Assembly: GCF_013307435.2 (NCBI RefSeq)
Contig: NZ_CP102845.1
Location: 1,984,001-2,048,000 of the forward strand
Direction of reading: 5' to 3'
Length of the DNA stretch: 64,000 bases
Source: Microvirga terrae
GTDB taxonomy: Bacteria > Pseudomonadota > Alphaproteobacteria > Rhizobiales > Beijerinckiaceae
The notes under the pieces were generated by a model that was given only the letters and a program-made list of their open reading frames with translations, was not told the origin of the DNA and did no database searches. Position numbers and translations under genes: made by a program. Positions 10,059 through 18,510 of the stretch are shown here, piece by piece (position 1 is the first letter of the stretch; each line of letters opens with the position of its first letter).

Positions 10059-12059
10059 ATGTTCGACAAGATCCTGATTGCGAACCGGGGCGAAATTGCC
10101 TGCCGGGTCATCAAGACAGCCCGGCGCATGGGCATCAAGACCGTGGCCGTCTATTCGGATGCCGACCGCGACGCGCTTCACGTGGACATGGCCGACGAGG
10201 CCGTCCACATCGGACCCGCCGCAGCGGCCGAGTCCTATCTCGTGATCGAGAAGATCATCGAAGCCTGCAAGGCGACCGGCGCCCAAGCGGTCCATCCGGG
10301 CTACGGCTTCCTGTCCGAACGCGAGGCCTTCCCGAGAGCCCTGGCCGAGGCCGGCATCGTGTTCATCGGCCCGAATCCCGGCGCCATCGCGGCGATGGGC
10401 GACAAGATCGAGTCGAAGAAGGCGGCGGCGGCCGCGAAGGTCTCCACCGTGCCGGGCTATCTCGGGGTGATCGAGGGCCCGGAGCAGGCGGTCAAGATCG
10501 CCGACGAGATCGGCTATCCAGTCATGATCAAGGCCTCGGCGGGGGGCGGCGGCAAGGGCATGCGCATCGCCAACTCGGCCGGCGAGGTCGCCGAGGGCTT
10601 CGCTCGCGCCAAGTCGGAGGCGGCGTCCTCGTTCGGCGACGACCGGGTCTTCATCGAGAAGTTCATCACGGATCCACGCCACATTGAAATTCAGGTGCTG
10701 GGCGACAAGCACGGCAACGTGATCTATCTCGGCGAGCGTGAGTGCTCGATCCAGCGCCGCAACCAGAAGGTCATCGAGGAGGCGCCGTCGCCGCTCCTCG
10801 ACGAGGCTACCCGCCGCCTGATGGGCGAGCAGGCGGTCGCCCTGGCCAAGGCGGTAGGTTACGATTCCGCCGGCACGGTCGAGTTCGTGGCCGGCCAGGA
10901 CAAGTCGTTCTACTTCCTCGAGATGAACACCCGCCTTCAGGTGGAGCATCCGGTGACGGAGTTGATCACCGGGATCGACCTCGTGGAGGAGATGATCCGC
11001 GTCGCCGCGGGCGAACGCCTCAGCCTGACGCAGGCGGACGTGAAGCTGAACGGCTGGGCGGTGGAAAGCCGCATCTACGCGGAAGACCCGGTGCGCAACT
11101 TCCTGCCCTCGACCGGTCGCCTCGTCACCTATCGTCCGCCGCGCGAGGGCGAGCAGGGCGGCGTGACGGTTCGCAACGATACGGGGGTCTACGAGGGCGG
11201 CGAGATCTCGATCTACTACGATCCGATGATCGCCAAATTGGTGACTCACGCCCCGACCCGCCTCCAGGCCATCGAGGCTCAGGCGAGTGCGCTTGATGCT
11301 TTCGCCATCGAAGGCATCCGCCACAATATCCCGTTCCTGTCGGCCCTGATGCAGCATCCGCGCTGGCAATCGGGTCAGCTTTCCACCGGCTTCATCGCCG
11401 AGGAGTTCCCGCAGGGGTTCAAGGCGCCGGCCCCGGAGGGCGAGGTTGCCCTGCGCATGGCGGCCGTGGGCGCCGCCATCGACCATCTGCTCAACGAGCG
11501 CAAGCGACACATCTCCGGTCAGATGCGGCAGGCCGCGAGCGTGCAGTTCGATCGCGAGCGCGTCGTGCTCCTGGGCAAGGAGCGGCATGAAGCCGTCATC
11601 GAGGACATCGAGGGCGGCTTCGCGGTCGTCATCGATGGCCAGGCCTGGCCGATCGTGTCGGGCTGGGTGCCCGGTCAGCCCGTTTGGAACGGGACGGTGG
11701 GTGGAGAGCCCGTCGCCTTCCAGGTGCGGCCGATCCTCAACGGGGTCGTGCTGGCCCATGCGGGCACCTCGGCCGAGGTGCGGGTCTACACGAAACGCGA
11801 GGCCGAGCTGGCGGCCCTGATGCCGGAGCGGCTGGAGGCCGATACGGGCAAGCTCCTGCTCTGCCCGATGCCGGGCCTCGTGAAGGCGATCAGCGTGAGT
11901 CAGGGCCAAGAGGTCAAGGCCGGCGAGCCCCTCTGCATCGTGGAGGCCATGAAGATGGAGAATGTCCTGCGTGCGGAGCGCGACGGCACGATCTCGAAGG
12001 TCCATGCCAAGGAGGGCGACAGCCTGGCGGTCGACGCGGTGATCATGGAATTCGCATAA
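10059..12059 (+). CDS. pccA: Propionyl-CoA carboxylase alpha subunit (biotin carboxylase + BCCP)
   Basis: 666 residues. The biotin carboxylase domain starts FDKILIANRGEIACRVI, with the ATP-grasp loop SAGGGGKGMRIA near residue 165, the catalytic part EMNTRLQVEHPVTE near residue 290 and YDPMIAKL. A BT-type linker domain follows, then a C-terminal biotinyl domain whose acceptor lysine is in VEAMKMENV about 35 residues from the end. It carboxylates biotin for PccB. The start at 10059 gives the family N-terminus. The biotinyl domain and the 666 length mark PCC rather than acetyl-CoA carboxylase. Confidence 0.96.
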   Translation: MFDKILIANRGEIACRVIKTARRMGIKTVAVYSDADRDALHVDMADEAVHIGPAAAAESYLVIEKIIEACKATGAQAVHPGYGFLSEREAFPRALAEAGIVFIGPNPGAIAAMGDKIESKKAAAAAKVSTVPGYLGVIEGPEQAVKIADEIGYPVMIKASAGGGGKGMRIANSAGEVAEGFARAKSEAASSFGDDRVFIEKFITDPRHIEIQVLGDKHGNVIYLGERECSIQRRNQKVIEEAPSPLLDEATRRLMGEQAVALAKAVGYDSAGTVEFVAGQDKSFYFLEMNTRLQVEHPVTELITGIDLVEEMIRVAAGERLSLTQADVKLNGWAVESRIYAEDPVRNFLPSTGRLVTYRPPREGEQGGVTVRNDTGVYEGGEISIYYDPMIAKLVTHAPTRLQAIEAQASALDAFAIEGIRHNIPFLSALMQHPRWQSGQLSTGFIAEEFPQGFKAPAPEGEVALRMAAVGAAIDHLLNERKRHISGQMRQAASVQFDRERVVLLGKERHEAVIEDIEGGFAVVIDGQAWPIVSGWVPGQPVWNGTVGGEPVAFQVRPILNGVVLAHAGTSAEVRVYTKREAELAALMPERLEADTGKLLLCPMPGLVKAISVSQGQEVKAGEPLCIVEAMKMENVLRAERDGTISKVHAKEGDSLAVDAVIMEFA

Positions 12060-12174
12060 GGCGGACACATTGGGACGTTAGCCTGCCGGCGAACTCCGTA
12101 CTCGGCCCGTCAAGGCAGGGCTTGTCCCGGCCCTCCGGACGGCGCGGCCGGTAACGAAGGAAGCGTTCAAGCTC

Positions 12175-12681
12175 ATGCCCCTCTACTTCGCCTATGGTTC
12201 CAACATGGATCAGGCCGCCATGCTCCAGCGCTGCCCGGCCTCGAAGCCGGTCGGCGTCGCGCGGCTCATGCGGCACCGCTTCATCGTCTTCGATGAGGGC
12301 TACGCCACCGTGGTGCGCGATCCGCAGCGGGCGGTCTGGGGCATGGTCTGGGACTTGGCCCTGGCCGACGTACCCGCCCTCGACCGCTACGAGAGCCTGT
12401 CGACGGGCCTTTACACCAAAGTCGTCCAGCCGGTCGTGACGGAGCAGGGGCCGCGCCGGGCGATCGTCTATATCGGACGGAGCACCAAGCCGGGGACGCC
12501 CCTCCCGGGCTACATGGAGGGGGTGGTGGAGGCGGCTCGACATGCCGGGCTGCCCGAGGACTACATCCGGAGCCTGAGCATCTGGCTTCCGAAGTCCCAG
12601 GCTGCCGCACCCGCGCAGCCGCAACCCAAGGTCCGACCCCTCTGGAATGCACCATCGGGCACGATTCCCAAGCCTCGCTGA
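12175..12681 (+). CDS. Gamma-glutamylcyclotransferase-like protein
   Basis: 168 residues. PLYFAYGSNMD at the N-terminus is the conserved YGSN substrate loop of the GGCT/AIG2 fold, and LDRYE near residue 65 supplies a Glu often catalytic in this fold. A Pro/Ala-rich tail of 30 residues follows. Members release 5-oxoproline from gamma-glutamyl compounds; the substrate here is not known. The upstream gap holds another copy of the GGCTTGTCCCGGCC repeat (about 12113-12135). Confidence 0.83.
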   Translation: MPLYFAYGSNMDQAAMLQRCPASKPVGVARLMRHRFIVFDEGYATVVRDPQRAVWGMVWDLALADVPALDRYESLSTGLYTKVVQPVVTEQGPRRAIVYIGRSTKPGTPLPGYMEGVVEAARHAGLPEDYIRSLSIWLPKSQAAAPAQPQPKVRPLWNAPSGTIPKPR

Positions 12682-12859
12682 TGCGGCCCATGCCTGAGAG
12701 CCGGCCGCTTTCGGTCACGCCCCCGGCGTCCAGGGGGCTCAGACCAGACAAAATCCAGTTCGAGATGGATCCGCAGAATGCGGTTCGTATTATCCAGACG
12801 CTGAACGAGGATCACGGCGGGTGACACACCTTGCCCGCCCTGCGCACCGCTGAGGGACG

Positions 12860-13153
12860 ATGACCGAGAGCCGAACGTCGCATGTTTTGATCCATGGGCA
12901 CGTCCAGGGCGTGAGCTTCCGCGCATGGACGCAACACCAGGCGGAGCTCCATGGGCTGAAGGGCTGGGTGCGCAACCGGCGCGACGGCACGGTCGAGGCC
13001 GTGTTCTCAGGGCCGGACAATCTCGTCGAGGTGATGCTGAAGGCGTGCCGGGAGGGGCCCGCGGGGTCGCGCGTCGAGAAGGTCGAGATCCTGGACCCTG
13101 ACGACCTCGCGTTCGACGTGTCCGGGCGCTTCGAAATTCGAGGGACGGTTTAA
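12860..13153 (+). CDS. acyP: Acylphosphatase
   Basis: 97 residues with the complete family signature. HVQGVSFRAWTQHQA carries the catalytic Arg near residue 22, and GLKGWVRNRRDGTVEAVFSG carries the catalytic Asn near residue 40. It hydrolyses carboxyl-phosphate bonds such as acetyl phosphate. Its end overlaps the end of the convergent rhodanese gene by about four bases. Confidence 0.93.
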   Translation: MTESRTSHVLIHGHVQGVSFRAWTQHQAELHGLKGWVRNRRDGTVEAVFSGPDNLVEVMLKACREGPAGSRVEKVEILDPDDLAFDVSGRFEIRGTV

Positions 13154-13560
13154 CGCTTCGACGGCTCGCCGGTCTCGACAGGGCCGCCTGCCTGCTTCCA
13201 GGCCGTGAAACCGCCCTCCACGTGGGCAACCGGCTTCAGGCCCATGTCCTGCGCGGTGGCAGCCGAGAGCGCCGAGCGCCACCCGGCTGCGCAGAAGAAC
13301 ACGAAGGTCTTGTCCTGGCCGAAGACCGGCTTGTGGTAGGGGCTTTCCGGATCGATCCAGAATTCGAGCATGCCGCGCGGGCAATGCACGGCCCCGGGCA
13401 CGCGGCCCTCCCGCTCGAGCTCCCGGGGGTCGCGCAGATCCACGAAGACCACGTCCTCGCGGCCGTGCAGAGGCAAGGCTTCGGCGATGGACAGCGTCCG
13501 GATCTTTGCATTGGCTTCGCCGAGCAATGTCTTGTAGCCGCGCGTGATGGTCTGAGGCAT
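13150..13560 (-). CDS. Rhodanese-like domain protein
   Basis: 136 residues forming one rhodanese domain. FVDLRDPRELEREGRVPGAVHCPRG is the CH2-type motif, and FFCAAGWRSALSA is the active loop with the persulfide-carrying Cys near residue 98. Single-domain rhodaneses move sulfane sulfur or bind metabolites; the specific role is unknown. The ATG at 13560 gives the usual short N-terminus. Confidence 0.88.
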   Translation of the reverse strand: MPQTITRGYKTLLGEANAKIRTLSIAEALPLHGREDVVFVDLRDPRELEREGRVPGAVHCPRGMLEFWIDPESPYHKPVFGQDKTFVFFCAAGWRSALSAATAQDMGLKPVAHVEGGFTAWKQAGGPVETGEPSKR

Positions 13561-13630
13561 GTAGCGTCGCTCCCCATTGAGGCTTTCCACAAACTGGGCA
13601 AGATGGCGGCGGAGTCAATCGGAGGAACGG

Positions 13631-14323
13631 GTGCTGGGTTTCACCAATCTCGATTACGGGGCGCTGGCTTTCTTCCTGATTGCCTGGATCGGCTACCACG
13701 CCGCGCTCGAGCTCACGCCGGCCGGGCAGAAAAGCCTGAACAAGCTTATGAACCAGTACCGCTATCGCTGGATGGAGCAGATGGTGGTGCGGGAGAACCG
13801 GATCGTCGACACCACGATCATGGCGTCCCTGATGAACGGGACGGCGTTCTTCGCCTCGACGTCACTCATTGCCATCGGCGGCGTTCTGGCCCTGCTGCGC
13901 TCGGCGGATTCCGTTCTGCCGCTTTTTGCCGACCTCCCGTTCGGAGAGCCTCCGACACGGCTGGCCTGGGACGTGAAGGTAATCGGGCTCGCGGTGATCT
14001 TCGTCTATGCCTTCTTCAAGTTCGCCTGGTCTTACCGGCTCTTCAACTACATGGCGATCATCGTCGGGGCGGTGCCCGTCCTGAAGGAGAACAGCCGTGA
14101 CGAGGCCCTGGTCGTCGCCCGTCAGGCTGCTGCGATGAACGCGGTGGCCGGCAAGCATTTCAACCGCGGACAGCGGGCCTTCTTCTTCTCGCTTGCCTAT
14201 CTCGGCTGGTTCGTGAGCGCCTATCTCTTCATCGGGGCCACGGCCGGCGTCCTGCTCGTCATGTGGCGGCGCCAGTTCCTGTCGGATGCCCACCACGCAG
14301 CCTTGAGGTCCACAGATGTCTAA
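13631..14323 (+). CDS. DUF599 membrane protein
   Basis: 230 residues with four or five hydrophobic segments (LAFFLIAWIGYHAALEL, a TAFFASTSLIAIGGVLALL stretch, VIGLAVIFVYAFFKFAWSY, YLFIGATAGVLLVMW). The SYRLFNYMAIIVGA box is typical of DUF599, whose function is unknown. The GTG at 13631 is preferred because GGAGG lies five bases upstream; the frame is open to 13577. It overlaps the DUF3253 gene by eight bases. Confidence 0.83.
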   Translation: MLGFTNLDYGALAFFLIAWIGYHAALELTPAGQKSLNKLMNQYRYRWMEQMVVRENRIVDTTIMASLMNGTAFFASTSLIAIGGVLALLRSADSVLPLFADLPFGEPPTRLAWDVKVIGLAVIFVYAFFKFAWSYRLFNYMAIIVGAVPVLKENSRDEALVVARQAAAMNAVAGKHFNRGQRAFFFSLAYLGWFVSAYLFIGATAGVLLVMWRRQFLSDAHHAALRSTDV

Positions 14324-14594
14324 GCACGCAACGCCCGAGGAAATCGAGGCCGCCCTGCTGGCGCTGCTCGAGGAGCGCGGCCCCGGCAAAACCATCGGTC
14401 CAGGCGACGTGGCTCAGGCCATCGGGGGAAACCAGCCGGACGGATGGGGCCCCCTGATGCAGCCCGTGCGGAAGGTGGCGGTGCGCCTGATGAAGGAAGG
14501 CCGGATCATCATTCTGCGAAAAGGGCGTCCGGTCGATCCGGATGATTTTCGCGGGACCTATCGGCTGGCGCGGCCGGCCGGTCCGGAATCCTGA
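14316..14594 (+). CDS. DUF3253 protein
   Basis: 92 residues. The order EIEAALLALLEERGPGKTIGPGDVAQAI - GWGPLMQPVRKVAVRLMKEGRI - ILRKGRPVDPDDFRGTYRL is the whole DUF3253 domain, a small winged-helix-like fold of unknown role. It starts inside the end of the DUF599 gene, so the two are probably translated together. Its 3' end overlaps the convergent ydcF-like gene by 37 bases. Confidence 0.85.
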   Translation: MSKHATPEEIEAALLALLEERGPGKTIGPGDVAQAIGGNQPDGWGPLMQPVRKVAVRLMKEGRIIILRKGRPVDPDDFRGTYRLARPAGPES

Positions 14595-15427
14595 GCTCCA
14601 GGGAACAGCCGCGACGTGCGCCCGGTCGCGTAGTAGCCGATCAATCCGGCCCATTCCTTCGTGCCCAGATCGAGCCGTCGCAGGCCTTCCGAGATGAAGC
14701 CGAAGGGGCGGTGATTGTTGCCCCCGCCGCCGGTGCGGAAGTCGACCGGGTAGGGCGTGACCGGGAAGTCGACCTTTTCGAACACGCCGACGGCCCGCGG
14801 CATGTGCCAGGCGGATGTCACGAGAAGCCAGCGCTCGCCCTCCTGCGGCTTCGCCAGGTCACGCGAGAAGAGCGCGTTCTCCGAGGTCGTGCGCGAGCGG
14901 TCCTCCACCATGATGCGGGTCGGGTCGATGCCGATGCTCTTCAGATAGGCCGCGATGATGGGAGCCTCGGCCGCGCCGTCGCCGAAGACCGTGCCGCCGC
15001 CCCCGGAGATCAGGATCCGGGCGCTCGGGTAGCGGTGGGCGAGTTGGATCGTGTCGAGGACACGCTCCGCCGATTCGTTCGACACGATCATCCCGCGAGA
15101 GGCCGAATCCGCCGCCTCGACGGATCCGCCGAGCAGGATGATTCCATCCACGCGTCTCCCGTCGTCCCGGAAGGTGGGAAACCGCTCCTCGAGCGGCAGC
15201 AGGACGTAATTGGCGATGGGGAGAAGCCCCAGGGCGATGGTCGCAAGGGTAGCGATCAGGCTCAGGCCGATGCCGATGGAGCGCAGTCGCCTGACGAGGG
15301 CGAGGATCAGCCCCAGCAGGATGACGCTGATCAGGAGATTGGACGGCGTGGCGAAGAACCACGTGACCTTTGAAAGGTAGTAGAACACGCGCGGGTCCTC
15401 ATTCCTGGCGATTTGCGCTTGGAACAC
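14558..15427 (-). CDS. YdcF/ElyC-family (DUF218) membrane protein
   Basis: Up to 289 residues. Two N-terminal membrane segments (LLISVILLGLILALV and a LIATLATIALGLLPIANYVLL stretch) are followed by a DUF218 domain with GIILLGGSVEAADSA, ARILISGGGGTVFGDG, EDRSRTTSENALFS and LLVTSAWHMPRAVGVF. ElyC in E. coli supports envelope peptidoglycan assembly; the role here is inferred from family only. A GTG start about 13 codons in (VFYYLSKV) is also possible. Confidence 0.85.
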   Translation of the reverse strand: MFQAQIARNEDPRVFYYLSKVTWFFATPSNLLISVILLGLILALVRRLRSIGIGLSLIATLATIALGLLPIANYVLLPLEERFPTFRDDGRRVDGIILLGGSVEAADSASRGMIVSNESAERVLDTIQLAHRYPSARILISGGGGTVFGDGAAEAPIIAAYLKSIGIDPTRIMVEDRSRTTSENALFSRDLAKPQEGERWLLVTSAWHMPRAVGVFEKVDFPVTPYPVDFRTGGGGNNHRPFGFISEGLRRLDLGTKEWAGLIGYYATGRTSRLFPGAQDSGPAGRASR

Positions 15428-15434
15428 CTTCCCA

Positions 15435-15530
15435 CGTCGTCACCGGCCTTGTGCCGGTGACCCCGATGGTGTGAAGCGCCGCACCTTTCCGATCCGGATG
15501 GCCGGGACGAGCCGGGCCATGACGTGGCGC
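15435..15530. repeat. Intergenic palindromic repeats (further copy)
   Basis: The gap holds GTCACCGGCCTTGTGCCGGTGAC and ATGGCCGGGACGAGCCGGGCCAT dyads, the same two-part repeat as at 7350-7450 and 8175-8270, here between a YdcF-like gene and an RraA-like gene. Confidence 0.6.
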
Positions 15531-15574
15531 CGTTGTCGACTTAGAGCCCGCGGCGACCCGTTGGGCCCGTCGAC

Positions 15575-16279
15575 TTAAGACTTGTTCAGCTCGGCCTCGT
15601 AGCGCGCCTTGGTTTCGGCGTTCGGCGGATACAGGCCGGGGAGGGGAACGCCTTTCTCGACTTCGCGCATGACCCAGAGCTCATAATGCTCCTGGGCGAC
15701 GGCCGCCTTGGCGACCTCTTCCACCATGGCGGCCGGGATCACCACGACGCCGTCCCGGTCGGCGACGATCACGTCATCCGGGAAGATCGCGACTCCGCCG
15801 CAGCCGATGGGCTCCTGCCAGCCCACGAAGGTCAGGCCGGCGACCGACGGCGGGGCGGCGACGCCCGCGCACCAGACCGGCAGATTCGTCCCCTCGACGC
15901 CGACCGCATCGCGCACCACCCCGTCCGTGATGAGGGCGGCGACGCCGCGCTTCTTCATGCGGGCGGTCAGGATGTCGCCGAAGATGCCCGCATCGGTGAC
16001 GCCCATGGAATCGACCACCGCAATGCAGCCCTCCGGCATGTCCTCGATGGCGGCCCGGGTGGAGCGCGGGGAGGCCCAGGATTCCGGCGTCGCCAGATCC
16101 TCGCGGGCAGGCACGAATCGCAGGGTGAAGGCACGGCCGACCATCTTTTCCGTGGCGTTGAAGGCCGGCATCGGTCCATTCATCCAGCAGCGGCGGACAC
16201 CCTTTTTCAGCAGCACGGTGGTGATCGTGGCGGTGGACGCGGCCCGCAGGGCATCGGCGATGGTCTTGTCGAGGGTCAT
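15575..16279 (-). CDS. RraA-like protein / HMG-type aldolase family
   Basis: 234 residues of the RraA/DlpA family. The glycine-rich GIFGDILTARMKKRGVAALITDGVVRD (near residue 115) and DRDGVVVIPAAMVEEVAKAA are the conserved segments; Arg in DGVVRD and the downstream Asp bind substrate and metal in aldolase members. Members include 4-hydroxy-4-methyl-2-oxoglutarate aldolases and RNase E inhibitors. The longer length and C-terminal tail favour an aldolase or decarboxylase over true RraA. The ATG at 16279 gives the standard start. Confidence 0.82.
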   Translation of the reverse strand: MTLDKTIADALRAASTATITTVLLKKGVRRCWMNGPMPAFNATEKMVGRAFTLRFVPAREDLATPESWASPRSTRAAIEDMPEGCIAVVDSMGVTDAGIFGDILTARMKKRGVAALITDGVVRDAVGVEGTNLPVWCAGVAAPPSVAGLTFVGWQEPIGCGGVAIFPDDVIVADRDGVVVIPAAMVEEVAKAAVAQEHYELWVMREVEKGVPLPGLYPPNAETKARYEAELNKS

Positions 16280-16373
16280 GGCTGTTTCCTGACGTTGAGA
16301 TACGCTTTCATAGCGGGCCCGGATCCGGCACGCTACCGCGGCGGAGCCCCGTCGGGCGCAATCCCGTCGTGCG

Positions 16374-17027
16374 TCAATCGCGGTCCGGGGCTCCGAGCGG
16401 AAAGAACCCGCGATAGGGCCGGGCCTCGTCCACAGCGCGGGCGAAGGAGGGGCGGGCGAGGAGCCTCCTGCGATAATCGAGGACGTGTGGGAACGCCTCG
16501 CCGACAGGATGGGCCCAGTCGGCATAGAAAAGAGACGGAGCCGCCGCACAATCGGCAAGGCTGAAGGCGCCGCCGGCGGCCCATTCACGCCCGGCGAGTC
16601 TCTCGTCGAACCAGCCATAGGCCCGGTCGAGCATCGCCCGGGCCTCCTTGACCCCGTAAGGATCCCGGTCCGTCTCCGGCCGGATTTGGTTGAACACGAT
16701 CTTCTGCATCGGGGTTGCGACGTAGTTGTCGAAGAAGCGATCCATTAGCCGCACGTCGAGAGCCTCCCGCGGATCGTCCGGGATCAGCCGCACCGGTCCA
16801 GGGTGATGGAGGCCGAGATGCTCGATGATGATCGTGGCTTCCATGACGGTCCGGCCGGCGTCCACGAGCACGGGGAAGCGCTTGATCGGCCAGAGCGCCG
16901 CCAGTTCGGCGTCGGCCTGCTCGTCGCCCAACGTCCGGTATTCGAACGGTGTGCCGTTCTCATAAAGCGCGATCAGGACCTTCTGGCAGTAGGCCGAGAA
17001 CGGATGGGCATACAGCGTCAGGGTCAT
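16374..17027 (-). CDS. Glutathione S-transferase family protein
   Basis: 217 residues. The N-terminal thioredoxin-like domain starts LTLYAHPFSAYCQKVLIALYE, with the Ser/Cys region for glutathione activation, and has RFPVLVDAGRTVMEATIIIEHL containing the cis-Pro and the Glu-Ala-x-x-Ile binding turn. The C-terminal helical domain has GGAFSLADCAAAPSLFYADW. Substrate unknown. Confidence 0.87.
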   Translation of the reverse strand: MTLTLYAHPFSAYCQKVLIALYENGTPFEYRTLGDEQADAELAALWPIKRFPVLVDAGRTVMEATIIIEHLGLHHPGPVRLIPDDPREALDVRLMDRFFDNYVATPMQKIVFNQIRPETDRDPYGVKEARAMLDRAYGWFDERLAGREWAAGGAFSLADCAAAPSLFYADWAHPVGEAFPHVLDYRRRLLARPSFARAVDEARPYRGFFPLGAPDRD

Positions 17028-17150
17028 CGGGCCTCGCGGTGATCCATGAATGCCTCACTGTAGCTGGTTCGGCCTGAATGAAAATCACCACCCGAGCGTC
17101 ACGCCCGGGTGCTCGGGAGCAGCCCTGGCGTGCCGTCGAAAGGGAGCCGC

Positions 17151-18323
17151 TCATGCGGTCTTGGCGAACAGCTCGCGGCCGATCAGCATGCGGCGGATCT
17201 CGCTGGTGCCGGCGCCGATCTCATAGAGCTTCGCGTCGCGCAGCAGACGACCGGTCGGATAATCGTTGATGTAGCCGTTGCCGCCGAGAAGCTGGATCGC
17301 ATCGAGCGCCATTCTGGTGGCGTTCTCGGCCGCATAGAGGATCGCGCCGGCCGCGTCCTCGCGAGTGGTCTCGCCCCGGTCGCAGGCTTTGGCCACCGCA
17401 TAGACATAGGCCTTCGCGGCGTTCATGGTCACGTACATGTCGGCGACTTTGCCCTGCACGAGCTGGAACTCGCCGATGGCCTGTCCGAACTGCTTGCGCT
17501 CGTGGATGTAGGGGAGGACCACATCCATGCAAGCTTGCATAATGCCCGTGGAGCCGGCCGCCAGAACGGCGCGCTCGTAATCGAGGCCCGACATGAGCAC
17601 GTTGACCCCCCGGCCGACCTCACCGAGCACGTTCTCCGCGGGCACCTCGCAATCCTCGAACACCAGCTCGCAGGTGTCCGAGCCGCGCATGCCGAGCTTG
17701 TCGAGCTTCTGGTGGGTGGAGAAACCCTTGAAGTCCTTCTCGATCAGGAAGGCCGTCATGCCGCGCGGGCCGGCCGCCGGATCGGTCTTGGCATAGACCA
17801 CCAGGGTGTCGGCCGTCGGGCCGTTGGTGATCCACATCTTGTTACCATTGAGCACGTAGCGGTCGCCGCGCTTCTCGGCGCGGGTGCGCATGGAGACCAC
17901 GTCGGAGCCCGAGCCCGGCTCGGACATGGCGAGCGCACCGAGATGCTCGCCGGAGATCAGCTTCGGCAGGTAACGGCGCTTCTGCGCCTCGCTGCCGTTG
18001 CGGCGGATCTGGTTGACGCAGAGGTTCGAATGGGCCCCGTAGGACAGGCCGACGGAAGCGGACGCCCGGGAGATCTCCTCCATGGCGATCACATGCTCGA
18101 GATAGCCGAGCCCGGCCCCGCCGTACTCCTCTTCGACCGTGATCCCGTGCAGGCCGAGCTCGCCCATCTGGGGCCAGAGGTCGCGCGGAAACTGGTTCGT
18201 GCGGTCGATCTCCTCCGCCCGCGGGGCGATCCTCTCCTGGGCGAAGTCGCGCACGGTCTCGCGGATGGCATCGGCGGTTTCGCCGAGATCGAAATTGAAG
18301 CCCTTGGCGGCGTTCGGCAGCAT
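17151..18323 (-). CDS. ivd: Isovaleryl-CoA dehydrogenase
   Basis: 390-residue flavoprotein of the acyl-CoA dehydrogenase family that oxidises isovaleryl-CoA to 3-methylcrotonyl-CoA in leucine breakdown. It shows [19 protein letters not shown] (substrate/FAD loop), [44 protein letters not shown] and [35 protein letters not shown]. The Glu in [12 protein letters not shown] near residue 250 is at the position used as base by isovaleryl-CoA dehydrogenases. The ATG at 18323 ([15 protein letters not shown]) is the family start. A methylcrotonyl-CoA carboxylase subunit gene lies 6 kb downstream. Confidence 0.92.
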   Translation of the reverse strand: MLPNAAKGFNFDLGETADAIRETVRDFAQERIAPRAEEIDRTNQFPRDLWPQMGELGLHGITVEEEYGGAGLGYLEHVIAMEEISRASASVGLSYGAHSNLCVNQIRRNGSEAQKRRYLPKLISGEHLGALAMSEPGSGSDVVSMRTRAEKRGDRYVLNGNKMWITNGPTADTLVVYAKTDPAAGPRGMTAFLIEKDFKGFSTHQKLDKLGMRGSDTCELVFEDCEVPAENVLGEVGRGVNVLMSGLDYERAVLAAGSTGIMQACMDVVLPYIHERKQFGQAIGEFQLVQGKVADMYVTMNAAKAYVYAVAKACDRGETTREDAAGAILYAAENATRMALDAIQLLGGNGYINDYPTGRLLRDAKLYEIGAGTSEIRRMLIGRELFAKTA

Positions 18324-18456
18324 CGTGTCCTCCCTGTTCCATTCGTCGACTCGCAAGAGTACGCGATGGATCGATTTTCTGATCCATCATTTTGGTCAGC
18401 AATGCTGCCCTTATCAAGCGGGAAGGCGGAGAAATTTGGCTGAACGGCGACAAACG

Positions 18457-18486
18457 GAAACTCCCCAGCCTAGGGCCGGGGAGTTT
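18457..18486 (-). terminator. Hairpin after the RTX gene
   Basis: AAACTCCCC at 18458-18466 pairs with GGGGAGTTT at 18477-18485 around a 10-base loop. The minus strand has a short T run after it. It would end the RTX transcript and possibly protect the start of the ivd region. Confidence 0.6.
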
Positions 18487-18510
18487 CGAGGGTTGGTTCC
18501 TGTCTGTCGG

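Noticed and set aside
9966..12068. 700-codon minus-strand open frame across pccA
   Set aside because: Same reason: antisense of a GC-rich real gene, low-complexity His/Arg/Gly content.
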